Source: Areca catechu (lineage: Eukaryota; Streptophyta; Magnoliopsida; Arecales; Arecaceae). From it: 64,000 nucleotides of DNA. The DNA lies in NCBI GenBank assembly GCA_021397845.1, contig CM038052.1:139319854-139383853 (forward strand). The letters are read 5' to 3'. The position numbers and the translations under genes are program-made. Positions 1 through 10,784 of this stretch are shown here, piece after piece. How positions within the stretch are numbered: position 1 is the first letter of the stretch; every line of letters begins with the position of its first letter. The notes under the pieces were generated by a model. That model ran no database searches. It had not been told where the DNA came from and worked only from the letters and a program-made list of their open reading frames with translations.

Positions 1-212
1 GACAGTGAGTGAGTCATTTTGCCACATCTTGTATGTGGTCTTTTCCTCTTGCGAGGCATCTTCCTCAAAAGGTTCCAAGGTAAGGGTATCAAAAATGTAA
101 GAAAGTTTTTCCTGGCTGAGTACTATCTTTAAGTTTCTCAACCAGTCAACATAGTTCGGTCCAGTCAATTATTGGCATCAAGTATACTACGGAGTGAGAG
201 TAAAGAGGCCAT
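1..212 (-). pseudogene. gag: Ty1/copia gag, N-terminal part (cut by window edge)
   Basis: Reading the minus strand from an ATG at 212 gives a start beginning MASLLSLRSILDAN, followed after a one-base slip by a segment containing LTGPNYVDWLRNLK and then an acidic stretch ending near KMWQNDSLTV at the window edge. The 'L-G-NY-W' pattern is characteristic of plant copia Gag (UBN2/DUF4219-like), which forms the virus-like particle around the element RNA. The frameshift near 165 makes this copy unlikely to yield intact Gag. It belongs to the element whose PBS and 5' LTR lie at 1453-3905. The rest of gag and all of pol are outside the window to the left. Confidence 0.8.
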
Positions 213-394
213 TTAATCTACATTAACAAAGAACATACCATAAGCTAACAACCAATGTTGACAAAACATAATTAAATTTGGACTTTAACTTAATTATGTC
301 TCCCACTATTTTATCAAGCATCATAACCCTTTATATGATGATCAAGAAACCCTAATTGGTTTCTTAGTGGGGTTGAGATCCTAATTCCTTATAA

Positions 395-695
395 AAGACC
401 TTGTGTGTACACAACAAATTTTATAAGTTCAAAGGTAGGAAAACTCTTTTCAATTGTATCTCAAACAATTCTCAACAAAACCTGGCCTCTAAAATATTAA
501 TAGCCTTGTGTGTGCACAACAAACTATAAATTTTTAGTTAAGACCCTTCATTCCTTTATAGTCATGATTGTAATTATAATATCCTTGTGTGTTCATAACA
601 AAGTGTTATATTAAATCGTGCCATAAGCATCAAATGCACCAGGCCAAAATTCTGTTAGTTACCATAATAGGCCTTGTGTGTACACAACAAACCTA
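395..695. repeat. Dispersed short repeat CCTTGTGTGTACACAAC (4 copies)
   Basis: Near-identical copies of CCTTGTGTGTACACAAC start near 399, 504, 583 and 672, spaced about 80-105 bp, each followed by an AT-rich stretch. TGTGTNCACA is self-complementary, so each copy can fold into a small hairpin. They lie in the copia leader. Confidence 0.75.
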
Positions 696-1260
696 ATACG
701 GATCATAACATAATAATTACCTAGCATGAAGGAAGGCCTACTATAGTGAATATTACACTAAGCATATCAATCAAGAATTAAGTTAATCTTATTGGCCAGG
801 TAAGTGAGAGAGTAGTGGGAGTCCCCCCATTGCTTTCCTAGACACCAATAAAAATTGGCCAGGTCAGTCAACGGAACCAATTAAAAACCACGTCCTCTTT
901 AACGATCATGAACCACTTTTCCTAGATACCGAATGATCAACTAATCATCTTGATTATTTTGCTTTTGGTATATGACACTACAACTTAATATAATTTTAAT
1001 AGGGGGCAATTCAAACAGAAGCACATTCTAATATTACCATTCATCAACCATGCATCATATATCATTTTATAATGTGCCAAGTGTGTCATCATACTAGGAT
1101 AACTATCTACCACATAATGGATCCACCATTATGTCAGGGAAATCTTATTTCAGTATGATGACTAGAAAGCTAAACATATCTCTATATTGGTTAAGGTTTA
1201 AGTGAAAACCCTAACCAGTGACATATATATATGCATAAACATATCAATCATATGTAACTT

Positions 1261-1436
1261 TAAACTTTTGTAGAGTCCTACAAAATTGGGCAACTTCAAA
1301 TTTTGTAGAGTCCTACAAAAATGGGCAACCTCAAGAGTCCTACAAAATTGGGCAACTTCAAATTTTGTAGAGTCCTACCAAAATGGGCAACATCAAGAGT
1401 CCTACAAAATTGGGCAACTTCAAATTTTGTATGATT
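1261..1436. repeat. Tandem repeat of about 62 bp in copia leader
   Basis: The block alternates GAGTCCTACAAAATTGGG-type and GAGTCCTACAAAAATGGG-type segments linked by CAACTTCAAATTTTGTA or CAACCTCAA, giving a period of about 62 bp repeated nearly three times immediately on the gag side of the PBS. The repeats also contain the inverted pair TTTTGTAG / CTACAAAA. Confidence 0.8.
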
Positions 1437-1452
1437 TAGCCTTAATAAGGTG

Positions 1453-1464
1453 GCTCTGATACCA
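1453..1464 (-). other. Primer-binding site, initiator Met tRNA type
   Basis: The minus strand reads TGGTATCAGAGC, the classic plant PBS complementary to the 3' end of initiator tRNA-Met. It lies directly inside the LTR ending near 1467 and fixes the orientation of the copia element. Confidence 0.9.
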
Positions 1465-1466
1465 CT

Positions 1467-3905
1467 ATAAGGGTTTTGGTGACCAGGGCGGAAGCGTGGA
1501 TTTCAAAAATTTATTATGAAATCATTACCAAACCCTTAACCCAAGACCTCCTTACTAGGAATTAAAACATACAAACATGCATATATAATATAAACTAGAG
1601 TTTAGGTACCAACCTGAACCGCTAGTATCCAATCTGATGAAGAAAACCTTGATTCAGCCTTCTTCTCCACTAGGTGCCCAAACATTCTCCCTCCAATGGT
1701 GATCCACATGAAACTTGGACCAAGGAAGAACTCCTTCTTCAAGTTGCTTGGAGAAGTGGAACTCTTTCGACAGCCTTTGGTCTATTGACCACTGTAGGAC
1801 ACCCTGTCCTACTGTAGGGCACTAAAGACACTCTCCTAAACAACTCTTAGTTTTAGGACAACCCTCCTCTAGGACCCTTTAGGCTTATGTCCTAAAACAA
1901 AGCCTTGTCCTATTATAAAAGACCTTGTCTTAACAAGACAAGTCTTGTCTTAAAGAAAGAAGGAGGGAGAGAGAGACACTCAGAATAATACTTCGATGGA
2001 ATTCTTATATCAGACTTATTTCACTGTCCCCTATTTATAGACACAAGAGGGTCATGTGATATGTCCTCTCATCAACTTATTAGATATGATTTTTCAAGAT
2101 CGAAGAGAAGTTATCTAGCCTGAAAAATAATATCTAACAAGCCCATTCATGCACCGAAGGCCTTATTCACATCCCTTCTTTTATCTGGACGAATTCTCAC
2201 TTGCCACACGTCAATTACCAATCCCTAGGAAGCCAATAGGCACCTCTTCAATCTTCAAACATTGAAGATTATGAAGAGTCCTAATAGCAGAAGGACTCTC
2301 CATCAGAACCGTGCGCCATATGAAGAGTTGTGACTCTTCATGCACAGTGCATGCCATCCTTCTTTCACTCAAATTTTAAAGAATGTTGACCAGTTAAAAC
2401 ATAGGCAATATAGGTGCCATTGGAAGGAGCATAAAATTTTCTTTCGGACCATATAAATTATATTCAAATCAGAGATCTACAGCTCATTCTATGCCCTTTT
2501 GAAGTTAAGGTATCATTTAAGAACCAAGAGTCCCATGCCATTAGGACTCTTCATGTATGGCACGTAAAATACCCTTAAATCCAAATTAAAATTAGATTTA
2601 GCTCTGATTAGGCTAGCCCCACTTAGGACTCAACCTAATTTAGGTTTTCCATAATTTGGTTAGCCCAATTAGCAAGCAATAGGACCCAATCCAATTAGGT
2701 TAGGAATTTGGTTAGCCTACATATGCTAATATGTAATCCGGATAACCAATTAGGATCCTGTGACCCTAATTAAGTCATGAATGACTTTCTTGGACAAGTC
2801 TCTATTGTGTGTGACCCATTGGGTTCCATATCTAGCCAGCAGTAGGTTTTGGTTTTAGCCGATTCAATCCGATCGAACCCGATTGACCTAATTAGGTCAA
2901 ATTGGCTCACCTAATTGTCCAACTCGAATCACACATCGAATTGACTCATGAAACCAAATCAATTGGTTCATGAAGACCAACAAGACAAGATTGATGTCTA
3001 GCAATGTGTCATGCCTACCCGAAGATGATAAATTTTGGTGGATTTACCAAAATACCCTTCAGTGGTGAGTTACCGGGTAATTCAGTCCTTCGATCTACTT
3101 GCTCCCTGAATATAACTATGGATATGGATACATGTCAAATCCAATTTCATATTCATTCATTGCTCAATCTGATAATGATGATTCATTAATGAACCATTAG
3201 AAACTATTTCTAATGTTCATACTTTGATCAAAGATTTCCCGAATCTTCATTTGATTGAAATCATCTGGATGCACTTCCCTCTTACTAGGGTTGATCGATT
3301 CCTTTTTGACCTACTCACAACCTCCATATGTAATCCACCATACCCAGTATCATCCCATGCATGACTCAGTGTCATGATTGAGTGTGAACCAAAGTATGGA
3401 TTCATGCATACAAGATACCATGGCTGTCCTGGTCAAAGGACCACATGCACTACTCTCACTATGAGAACTATCTATTGACAAACAGATAAGGTTCCATTAG
3501 ATGTTCTCAAGCTGGATCCATTCAGCGAATTCATTCTCTAATGAGCACCAAAATCCTAGTATTAGTGTCAAACAAAAGTGACTGTGAGATCAGTCACCCT
3601 CTTCACCAAGCATACATAGAGTGTATTTCTAGTCTTACCGGAAACATTCATCCCCAACTCATATCCCATCGACCAGGAATATTCTAGATTAGGGTTTTAA
3701 AGCTTTAAGTCTCACTGGTATGATCTCATCATAACCCTAGAACCATAGCCCTAATCTTTGGGGTTCATCATACCTTAATAAAATTAATAAGACACGGCGT
3801 ATGATGAAAATAAAATGATTTATTAATTTATAATGTCAATACACTGGTTTGGGATACAAAAAAAAATCCCATCGAAATACAACATTTCGATTAACCTTTA
3901 GGGCA
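1467..3905 (-). mobile_element. Ty1/copia 5' LTR (about 2.4 kb)
   Basis: On the minus strand the LTR begins TGCCCTAAAGG at 3905 and ends just before the PBS at about 1467. The opening is of the TGCCCTA(A/G)AGG type seen in plant copia LTRs. At about 2.4 kb it is long for copia. Its outer border falls inside Tat gag coding sequence, so the copia element inserted into the Tat element; the duplicated target site would be outside the window. The small open frame at 3004-3189 is noise. A diverged relative lies at 51335-54498 in the opposite orientation. The exact inner boundary is uncertain by a few bases. Confidence 0.75.
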
Positions 3906-3912
3906 TAATCCT

Positions 3913-4332
3913 TTCACCCTCAACCCCCCTCGAGAAAAGATCCTCTCGGAGATAGATAAGGAAAACTATTTCCAATGGCCATGTTCCATGAAGGCATCCT
4001 CTTCTTCAAGGAACAAGAACAAATACTGCCGATTCCATCAGGACCATGGCCATAATACTGAAGAATGTATCCATTTGAGAGACGCAATAGAGGACCTCAT
4101 CAAGAGAGGATATTTGGGGTGGTATGTTGGTTGCCAAGGACCTCGGTCAGAAGCTACAGTTCCCTAGATGACCCCTAAAGAGGATGAACTGCCAAATCTA
4201 AAGCCCACCAATAGAGGTGTGTGGATGATACATCAACCTACCAACTAGAGAAGAGACAAAGACGATGCCCCGAAGTGGCTCAAAGACAATAATGCTATTC
4301 TCTTCTTCGATGATGACCTCGTGGAGGTTTAG
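3913..4332 (+). pseudogene. gag: Tat gag C-terminal part
   Basis: One frame runs from 3913 through the protease to 4749. It contains PPREKIL, then a nucleic-acid-binding segment with YCRFHQDHGHNTEEC and LRDAIEDLIKRGYL, which is the conserved end of Tat-type Gag (a Cys/His knuckle variant rather than a standard CCHC). The frame has TAG stops at 4165, 4246 and 4330 but no length change. The N-terminal part is cut off by the copia LTR ending at 3905. Gag would form particles and bind RNA. Confidence 0.8.
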
Positions 4333-4359
4333 CTCCCGCATGATGATCTTGTTGTAATT

Positions 4360-4749
4360 TTGGCCATCGTTGCCAATTTCGATGTAAAAGGAATCTTGGT
4401 TGATATTGGAAGCTTGACTAATATCTTGATCTGTGATGCATTCTCTTGGATGTGTTTGCCTAAAAACAAATTACAAAGATCTCCTATACCACTCATCAGC
4501 TTTGGAGGAAATCAGGTCAATGCCAAAGGGAAAATAATATTGCCTATAACCCTCGGCACCGAACCCCAACAGAAGACACTGTCAATCAATTTCACGGTGG
4601 TCCGAACCCCTTCGGCCTATAACATTATTCTGGGATGGCCCACACTGAATAAATTTTGGGCCATAATGTCGACCTACTACCTCCTGCTATGTTTTCCTAT
4701 TAGGAATGGCATCGGAGAGGCCAAACGAGATCAGAAAATGGCTCGATAG
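4360..4749 (+). pseudogene. pol: Tat aspartic protease
   Basis: The same frame as gag continues with LVDIGSLTNIL, equivalent to the D-T/S-G active site of retroviral-type aspartic proteases, and later NIILGWPTLN, the second conserved protease motif. The active-site triad reads D-I-G instead of D-T-G or D-S-G, which should abolish normal activity. The frame closes with TAG at 4747, where a glutamine codon would be expected (AR-stop-C). Protease would cut the Gag-Pol polyprotein. The continuation into RT is interrupted by the LTR at 4796-6340. Confidence 0.8.
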
Positions 4750-4779
4750 TGCTTGATGATGCAAAACTAAGAGATGCAT

Positions 4780-4791
4780 GCTCTGATACCA
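4780..4791 (-). other. Primer-binding site next to inserted LTR
   Basis: The minus strand reads TGGTATCAGAGC, followed 4 bp away by the end of the LTR at 4796. It shows that the inserted sequence kept a small piece of internal region and is not a clean solo LTR. Confidence 0.8.
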
Positions 4792-4795
4792 AACA

Positions 4796-6340
4796 TGATG
4801 TGAGACTAACTAGATGCGAAGATGAGGAATGATGCAAGTGGTCTTTTTTTCTCTTTTGTGATTTTTAAGTGTTCTCAAGGATTTAGGTTTCCCAAAGAAA
4901 AGACAACAGTAGATCCAGGGATTTGATAATGATAAGAACTATTAGCACGTAAATTAGCCCCTAAGTAAGGATAAAAATAGGACCTCATGATTGAGAAATC
5001 CTGTAGGACTTAGCTCTCGGATCAATACCTACTTAGGAGTTAGGGTGGCAAACCTTAAAAGATCCGAAGCGCCCGATGCTGAGTTCCCACGCTTTTGTAG
5101 ATGTGGCCTAGATGATTGAGCCTTCAATCCCATGGATGTGCCAGCTTGCTATCCGAAGGTCTCGAAGGCAAGGAAAACTGATTTCATGTTCGTGGCACCT
5201 GGAAGACCTGCGAGCATTCAAGAGAAGAGTTAGGATTCAACCAAAAAGAAAGCAAGAGATGAAGGAATGAGAATTGATGTGGTGGTTGATGGAGTTCTTC
5301 TTGCAATGTGCCCAGTTGGATGATCCTGATGGACTCTGAACTCGAAGTTGTAGGATTGATTTATAGAAGAGATAGTAACTCGGGGCCTCACACCTTTCGA
5401 CGCCCGAAGGCGAAGGCGCTCCCTCACGGAGATCGACATTCTCAAGGAAAGAAGGCAACTAAAGAGAATGGCTCTCAAATCTTGGTTTTTCATTCATCAA
5501 CATTAACCTAACAACGGAGGGGGTAAGGTCCTTTATATAGGAATCTTAGACCCTTTCAAAATTTGAATGAAAAAATACACTTCTTCTCATGCTAAGGTGC
5601 CAAAAAAAATATTCAAAAATCCCAAAATTCTGAAATTCAAACTCCTTGGCCGACCAATGCTTCTTGGATTTCGGTGTGGCATGATAATAGGCTTGGAAGA
5701 AGAAATTTGCCTCCCTTGCACTTGGAAAGTTTACCAATTTTGGGAAGAAGGCATGATGCAAGGCTTGTGTCTCTCTCTTTCCTTGGTTGCTCACCCTTCT
5801 TTGGAGAGAAGCTTGAAATTAGGCATGGATCAAGGCCTTTGTCTTCAACCTTTCCTTGGTTGCTCACCCTTCTTTGGAGAGAAGCTTGAAATAAGGCTTG
5901 GATCAAGGCCTTTGTCTTCAACTTTCCTTGGTTTCCAAGACTCCTTTAGTAAGTGGCTTGATGGAGGGAGGGAAAGGAGGAAAGAATATTTGATGTGTCT
6001 CCATTTGGCAAGATGAGGTGGCACCACATGGGATGGTGAAGTGGCGCCACATGGGGTGGTGAAGTGACACCCAAGGGTTGAAATTTTGATCTTCAAGGAT
6101 TGGCCTAATAGTAGTTGAGCTGGACTCAAAGACCACTCCGACTTGGACCCAGACTCGGACTGGACTCAATACAGGACTAGACTCAATACAGGACACAAAT
6201 TGACCAAATTGGTCAATGTACAGGACTAAACACAACTCTTGAGACTTAATTCATGGATAAAAGATTAAAATGCTTAGACTTGAAGCCTTATTACATGACC
6301 CAAAATTGAAACCCTAATTAGAGGTATGGTGCCCATACCA
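4796..6340 (-). mobile_element. Chromovirus-type LTR (family G), lone copy in Tat pol
   Basis: On the minus strand it starts TGGTATGGGCACC at 6340 and ends GTCTCACATCA at 4796. It matches the LTR at 57857-59457 over most of its length; for example both carry CGCCCGATGCTGAGTTC and GGCGAAGGCGCTCCCTCACG. A minus-strand TATA-like TATATAAAGG lies near 5531-5540, with the shared GGTGTGAGGCC block downstream at 5385-5404. Interior repeats of TTTCCTTGGTTGCTCACCC occur near 5770-5935. It interrupts Tat between protease and RT. Open frames at 5567-6016 are chance. Apart from about 30 bp and the PBS, the internal region and partner LTR are missing. Confidence 0.75.
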
Positions 6341-6744
6341 TTGATGATTCAGGACAAGCATTCCAACGACCCTAAAACTTGGGATCAGTTAGATCCAAGG
6401 GATCCGACCGTAGACTCTAGTGAACCCATGGAGAGAACCATTTCAGAACCATTGATAGAAGAGGATCCCACCAGGGTCGTGCAAATCGGAAGTATGCTTG
6501 ACGAGAAAACCAGAACGGAGCTGATCTATTTTTTTAGAAATAATGCTGATGTTTTAGCTTGGTCACTTCAGACATGCCAGGAATTCCAGCCGAAGTAATT
6601 ACTCATCGTTGGAAGTTGCTCCTAAACATAAGCCAATCCGGTAGAAGTAAAGGAGTTTCGCCCCCAAAAGACAGAAGGCAATAGATAAGAAGTAAGCAAG
6701 CTCCTTAGAGCTGGTTCATTCGAGAGGCTCATTATCCTGAGTGG
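6341..6744 (+). pseudogene. pol: Tat protease-RT linker and start of RT, frameshifted
   Basis: After the LTR the frame resumes with LMIQDKHSNDPKTWDQL and a linker ending DVLAWS, the usual Tat motif just before RT. One-base shifts near 6570, 6625 and 6715 break the stretch corresponding to the conserved region leading to RT (FAPKRQKAID and EVSKLLRAG can be read in another frame). TAG and TAA codons occur near 6648-6656. Confidence 0.7.
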
Positions 6745-7500
6745 TTGGCCAATGTGGTAATGGTAAAAAAAGCAAATGGCAAGTGGAGGATCTGTATTGA
6801 TTACATAGACCTCAATAAGGCTTGCCCAAAAGATAGCTTTCCTCTTCCAAAGATCGACCAACTAGTCGACACCACTGTTGGGCATCACCTGCTAAGCTTC
6901 ATGGATGCATTCTCGGGATACAATCAGATCCAAATGGATCCTCAGGATGAGGAGAAGACGGCCTTCGACACTGATAAAGGTCTATATTGCTACAAAATGA
7001 TGCCATTCGGGCTTAAAAATGCTGGGGCGACATTCCAGAGATTGATCAACAAGGTGTTCAAGGAGCAATTGGGAAGAAACATGGTGCTCTATGTTGATGA
7101 CATGATCGTCAAAAGCCTCCTTAGAAAAGATCACATCAAGGACCTGGAAGAATCATTAGGTGCCCTACGATGACATCGCATGAAGTTAAATCCAACGAAG
7201 TGCACCTTCGGGGTAACTTCGAGCAAGTTTTTGGGGTTCCTCGTTACCAAATGGGGGATTGAAGTAAACTCTAAAAAAATCAAGGCCCTTAAAGATATGA
7301 GGCATCCATCCTGCAAGAAGGAAGTACAACAGTTGACAAAAAGAATCACTTCTTTAAGTAGGTTCATCTCTCGATCAGTTGAGAAATGCCTCCCTTTCTT
7401 CAAGGTACTTTGGCAGTCCTGAGGCTTCGAATGGACTAAAGACTGCCGTACTGCTTTCAAAGAGCTGAAGAAGTACTTAGAGACCCTACCTCTACTCTCT
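6745..7500 (+). pseudogene. pol: Tat reverse transcriptase
   Basis: Clear RT of Ty3/gypsy type. In order: VMVKKANGKWRICIDYIDLN, FPLPKIDQLVD, FMDAFSGYNQIQM, MPFGLKNAGATFQRLI and the catalytic YVDD at about 7090-7101. The thumb and connection follow (MKLNPTKCTFGV, FLGFLVT, GIEVN). RT copies the element RNA into cDNA inside the particle. The frame from 6745 to about 8500 has no length change; stops are single codons, TGA at 7171 and 7420 here. All core catalytic residues visible are intact, so inactivation came by nonsense changes. It continues directly into RNase H. Confidence 0.9.
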
Positions 7501-8500
7501 AAACCTCAGGAGGGGGAAGTACTCTACTTATAGCTTTTCACTTCGGACGAAGCAGTCAGTTTGGTCCTCGTCCGAAGAGAAGAAGATGGCTCCCACAAGT
7601 CGATCTACTACATCAGCAAAGTCCTATACGATACTGAAACAAGATATTCGAAGATGTAGAAACTGATCTATTATTTGATAATTTTGGCAAAGCGACTATG
7701 ACCATTCTTCCATGCCCACGCCATCGTGGTGCTGACTGATCAGCCTCATAGGGCCGTTCTCCGATGCCCTGATACTTCAGGAAGGATAGCCAAATGGGCT
7801 GTGAAGCTAAGCGAGTTTGATATTAGCTTCCAGCCCTAGTTGACTATGAAGGCCCAGGTGCTCTTAGATTTCTTGGCTGAGTGCACCTGGAAGTCTAAAG
7901 ACGAAGCACCTCTAGTAGAAAACGAAATCTCGAAGGACATGGAGTCTGTTTTGGTGCTCCATGTAGATGGAGCATCCAACTCCGTTGGGTATGGAGCAGG
8001 TCTCATACTGGCTGAACCAGATGGGCATACGGTGGAGTACGCACTCCGATTTTCCTTCCATGCTTCGAATAACCAGGACAATTATGAAGCCCTGCTTGCA
8101 GGACTTTGGATCACTAAGAGCTTAGGAGTTCAGAGACTCCAAGCCTTTTTGGATTCCTAGTTGGTGGTGAACCATATCAGAGGAGAATATGAAGCCAGAG
8201 ATCCCACTATGGTATAGTACCTGGAAAAGGTACAAGCCCTATGTTCTCAACTGGAGTTCTTTAAAATCATGCATGTTCCTTGATCGAAGAACTCCCGGGT
8301 GGATGCACTGTCCAGACATGCTATCACTATCCTAGAATCCCTCAATCGCACCTTCGTTGAACACCTCGACACCCTAAGTATAGTTGAAGAAACTTTGGAG
8401 GTGCACCAAATCCGGACCGAACCAAGTTGGATGGATCCAATCCTCAAGTTCTTAAATGAGGGTGTACTGCTAGAGGACAAAGCAGAGGCCAAAAAATCCA
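7501..8500 (+). pseudogene. pol: Tat RNase H region (RT-linked plus second RNase H)
   Basis: Directly continues the RT frame. The first part (YISKVLYDTETRYSKM, LTDQPHRAVL, GRIAKWAVKLSEFDISF) is the degenerate RT-linked RNase H/connection. The second part has LHVDGASNSVGYGAGLIL, NYEALLAGL and a DS-stop-LVVNHIRGEYEARD tract, the pattern of the additional archaeal-like RNase H typical of Tat elements. Stops at 7531, 7657, 7699, 7837, 8158, 8215 and 8281 are all TAG or TGA. SRVDALSRHA marks the end of the domain and the approach to integrase. RNase H removes the RNA strand during reverse transcription. Confidence 0.85.
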
Positions 8501-8507
8501 CTGGATG

Positions 8508-9658
8508 GCATCGCAATATGTCATCTTAGACGGAACCCTTTATAACATGTCATTCTCTCAGCCTCTGCTGAAATGCTTGGGACCATCATATGCTGACTAT
8601 ACGTTGAGGTTGGTCCATGAAGGAATATGTGGAGATCACTTTGGAGGCAGGTCCTTAGCATAAAAAATTATACACAAAGGGTACTATTGGCCCTCCATTC
8701 AAAAAGATTCAGCCGACTTTGTGCGAAGATGTGATTAATGCCAGAGGTTTGCCAACATACAGAAACAACCAATGAGTCATTTGACCCAGCTGACAGCACC
8801 TTGGCCCTTTGCCCAATGGGGCATGGACATCCTTGGCCCATTTCCACTGACATCTAGGCAGAGGAAGCTCCTCCTTGTGGCAATCGACTATTTTACTAAA
8901 TGGGTCGAAGCTGAACTGCTGGCTCATATCATGGAGGCCAAAGTCAAGAATTTTGTCAGGAATTCCATCATATTTTGGTTTAAGATTTCACATGCGATTA
9001 TCACTGACAACGAAAGGCAGTTCAACAATCCGAAGTTTAAAGACTTCTGCGCTCGGTACCATATACAACATAGGCTGACTTTCACTGCCCATCCACAGTC
9101 CAATGGAGAAGCCGAAGTAACTAATTGGACTATTCTCCATGGCATGAAGATAAGGTTGAACGCTGCCAAAGTACTTTGGGTAGAAGAGCTAACCTCCATT
9201 CTCTGGGCATACAGGACGACCCCCGAGAATGGCTATCGATGAATCTCCATTCAACTTGACATACGGTACAGAGCTTGTCCTTCCGATCGGAGTCTCGCTC
9301 CAATCATTAAGGATCAATAAATATGAAGAGCCTAAAAAAACTTCAAGCGCAGAAGAGTTGACTTGAATCTACTGCCGAGTCCATGCTCCAGGCACAAATG
9401 AAAATGGTGACATATCAACAAAAAGTCAAAAATATATTACAACTCCAGAGTAAGGAGTAGATTTTTGCATGTGGGATATGGTGCTACGAAGAACTGAAGT
9501 ATCCAGGCAAAACGAAAAAGGCAAGCTTTCTCCCAACTAGGAGGACCATACAAAGTTGAAGAGTCATAATCTAGGAAAGTATCGACTCAAGAACCTTGGA
9601 TGATAAAGTTCTGTCTCGGCCATGGAATGTACAAAACCTTCACAAGTACTATCAATAA
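8508..9658 (+). pseudogene. pol: Tat integrase
   Basis: In a shifted frame from about 8508: an HHCC zinc-binding segment (LVHEGICGDH, later CD-stop-CQRF), then the DDE core with WGMDILGPFP (first Asp near 8826), AIITDNERQF (second Asp near 9006; usual Gly after Asn replaced by Glu) and HPQSNGEAEV (Glu near 9108). A frameshift near 9230 moves into SPFNLTYGTELVLPI. The C-terminal part can be followed in pieces (VLRRTEVS, GKLSPN, YRLKNL) to HKYYQ and a stop at 9656. Integrase inserts the cDNA into the genome. TAA codons at 8661 and 8736 and TAG near 9538 are further breaks. There is no chromodomain, as expected for Tat. Confidence 0.85.
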
Positions 9659-10388
9659 ACAGACCCTAGAATCTTTTATGCAAATATGTTCAACTCCAAA
9701 ATATCCCGTTGCACCAGCAGGATGACACGGTTTCAATGGCTCGATCGAAAGAATCGGCCAGCAGCACAAAGGAGAGTCTGATCCACTCACCTTATTGGAA
9801 TGCCTGACGAGCACAACGGATGGCCCAATTAGGCTATTAAAATGATCAAAGGCACAGGGATGGTTCATATAACCTATCTATGATAAATCCGAAAAATGCT
9901 AGGGTGGGCCTGAATAGCCTACCTTAATCATGATAGGGATGCACAGGGATGCTAAGACACCCTACCCTATAGTAAATCCAAAAACATGCTGAAGCTACAT
10001 CACTCATCCTATCAATATCAAACACTTGATGAGATGGCCCGACCAATCTCATCCCCTCTGTAGATCCATAATGGCTCCGAGAAATCTACACTTTCGATAT
10101 ATCACAAATTCTACATATACAGTACTTTAAGATATATTAGTCACAGAAGAAGAAGACGAAGTATGAAGAAAGTAGGAATCTTCATTTCACTTTAAATTAC
10201 AAAAAAAAAGAGAGAGAAAGAAGACAAGAAGCGATGCAAATAACGGGAAAGTGGATCTAGAGACCGCCTGCTGGACCTTTCCCATGTTGGCGGGAGGTAT
10301 CGAAACCCTGGGAGGAGGATGGAGAGGCTCCAGAGTTCCCTTATGAGTCAGACTCTGACTCTTCTCAAAGTCGAAGTCAAGTTCATGA
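9659..10388. other. Tat spacer between integrase and antisense ORFs
   Basis: No convincing coding sequence on either strand. AT-moderate, with a purine-rich stretch near 10200-10240 (A-rich, then GAGAGAAAGAAGAC). Position matches the hypervariable 3' region of Tat elements. Confidence 0.5.
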
Positions 10389-10784
10389 CTAGGGAATGGG
10401 ACAGAAGGCTAATATTTCCAAGCCCTTCAGATTGAAGTACTTGAAAGCCTTGTCCCGATGTTCTCGGAACCCCTGGTGGTACGAATCCAGGACCACCTTG
10501 GCAACTTCATCCTTGTAGGTGGAAGAAGACATGAAATCCGAGATGGCCTCCGTAATCTTCTTCCTAGCCTCCTATGCCTCCACAGCGGCTACCTCGACTC
10601 GAGCCTTGCCCTCCACCAGGCAACCCTCCAAGACCCAGATTTTCCTCTCCAAGCGAGCAATGACCCCTTGCGGGTCATCATTATCGCCTCTCTGGGGAGC
10701 CATGGAACTAGGCTCACCCTCAATTTGCGAACTTGAAGTCCTCTTCATTGCCGCCTTCTTAAGATCAGAGATGTTGAACTTCAT
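10389..10784 (-). pseudogene. Antisense ORF c: coiled-coil protein
   Basis: From ATG at 10784 the minus strand encodes MKFNISDLKKAAMKR, a polar stretch, then VIARLERKIWVLEGCLVEGKARV, an amphipathic helical segment. After one in-frame TAG near 10572 the same frame continues ARKKITEAISDFMSSSTYKD, then SYHQGFREHRDKAFKYF and GLEIL to a stop at 10389, about 131 codons. The end resembles the ends of the two other antisense ORFs here: a short Ser/aromatic-rich patch, a Y-x-x-G-F/Y motif and a P/LDL-like close. Tat/Retand elements are known to carry antisense ORFs of unknown role, related to Transposase_28/'putative gypsy type transposon' proteins. No enzymatic motif is seen. Confidence 0.6.

Larger units (their letters stand above)
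213..1451 (-). other. Copia untranslated leader between PBS and gag
   Basis: AT-rich stretch between the gag start and the primer-binding site, with no convincing ORF on either strand. It holds two kinds of short internal repeat, listed separately. Position and orientation make it the 5' leader of the minus-strand copia RNA, where packaging signals usually lie; no specific signal is recognised. Confidence 0.6.

Noticed and set aside
395..700. Regularly spaced short repeats resembling a CRISPR array
   Set aside because: Only four imperfect copies with uneven spacing in a plant retrotransposon leader; no cas genes.
3004..3189. 61-codon frame within the copia LTR
   Set aside because: Wrong strand for the element and no motif; chance frame.
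5567..6016. 149-codon + frame in the lone family G LTR
   Set aside because: Composed of LTR tandem phrases (TTTCCTTGGTTGCTCACCC) and not kept in the related LTR at 57857-59457.
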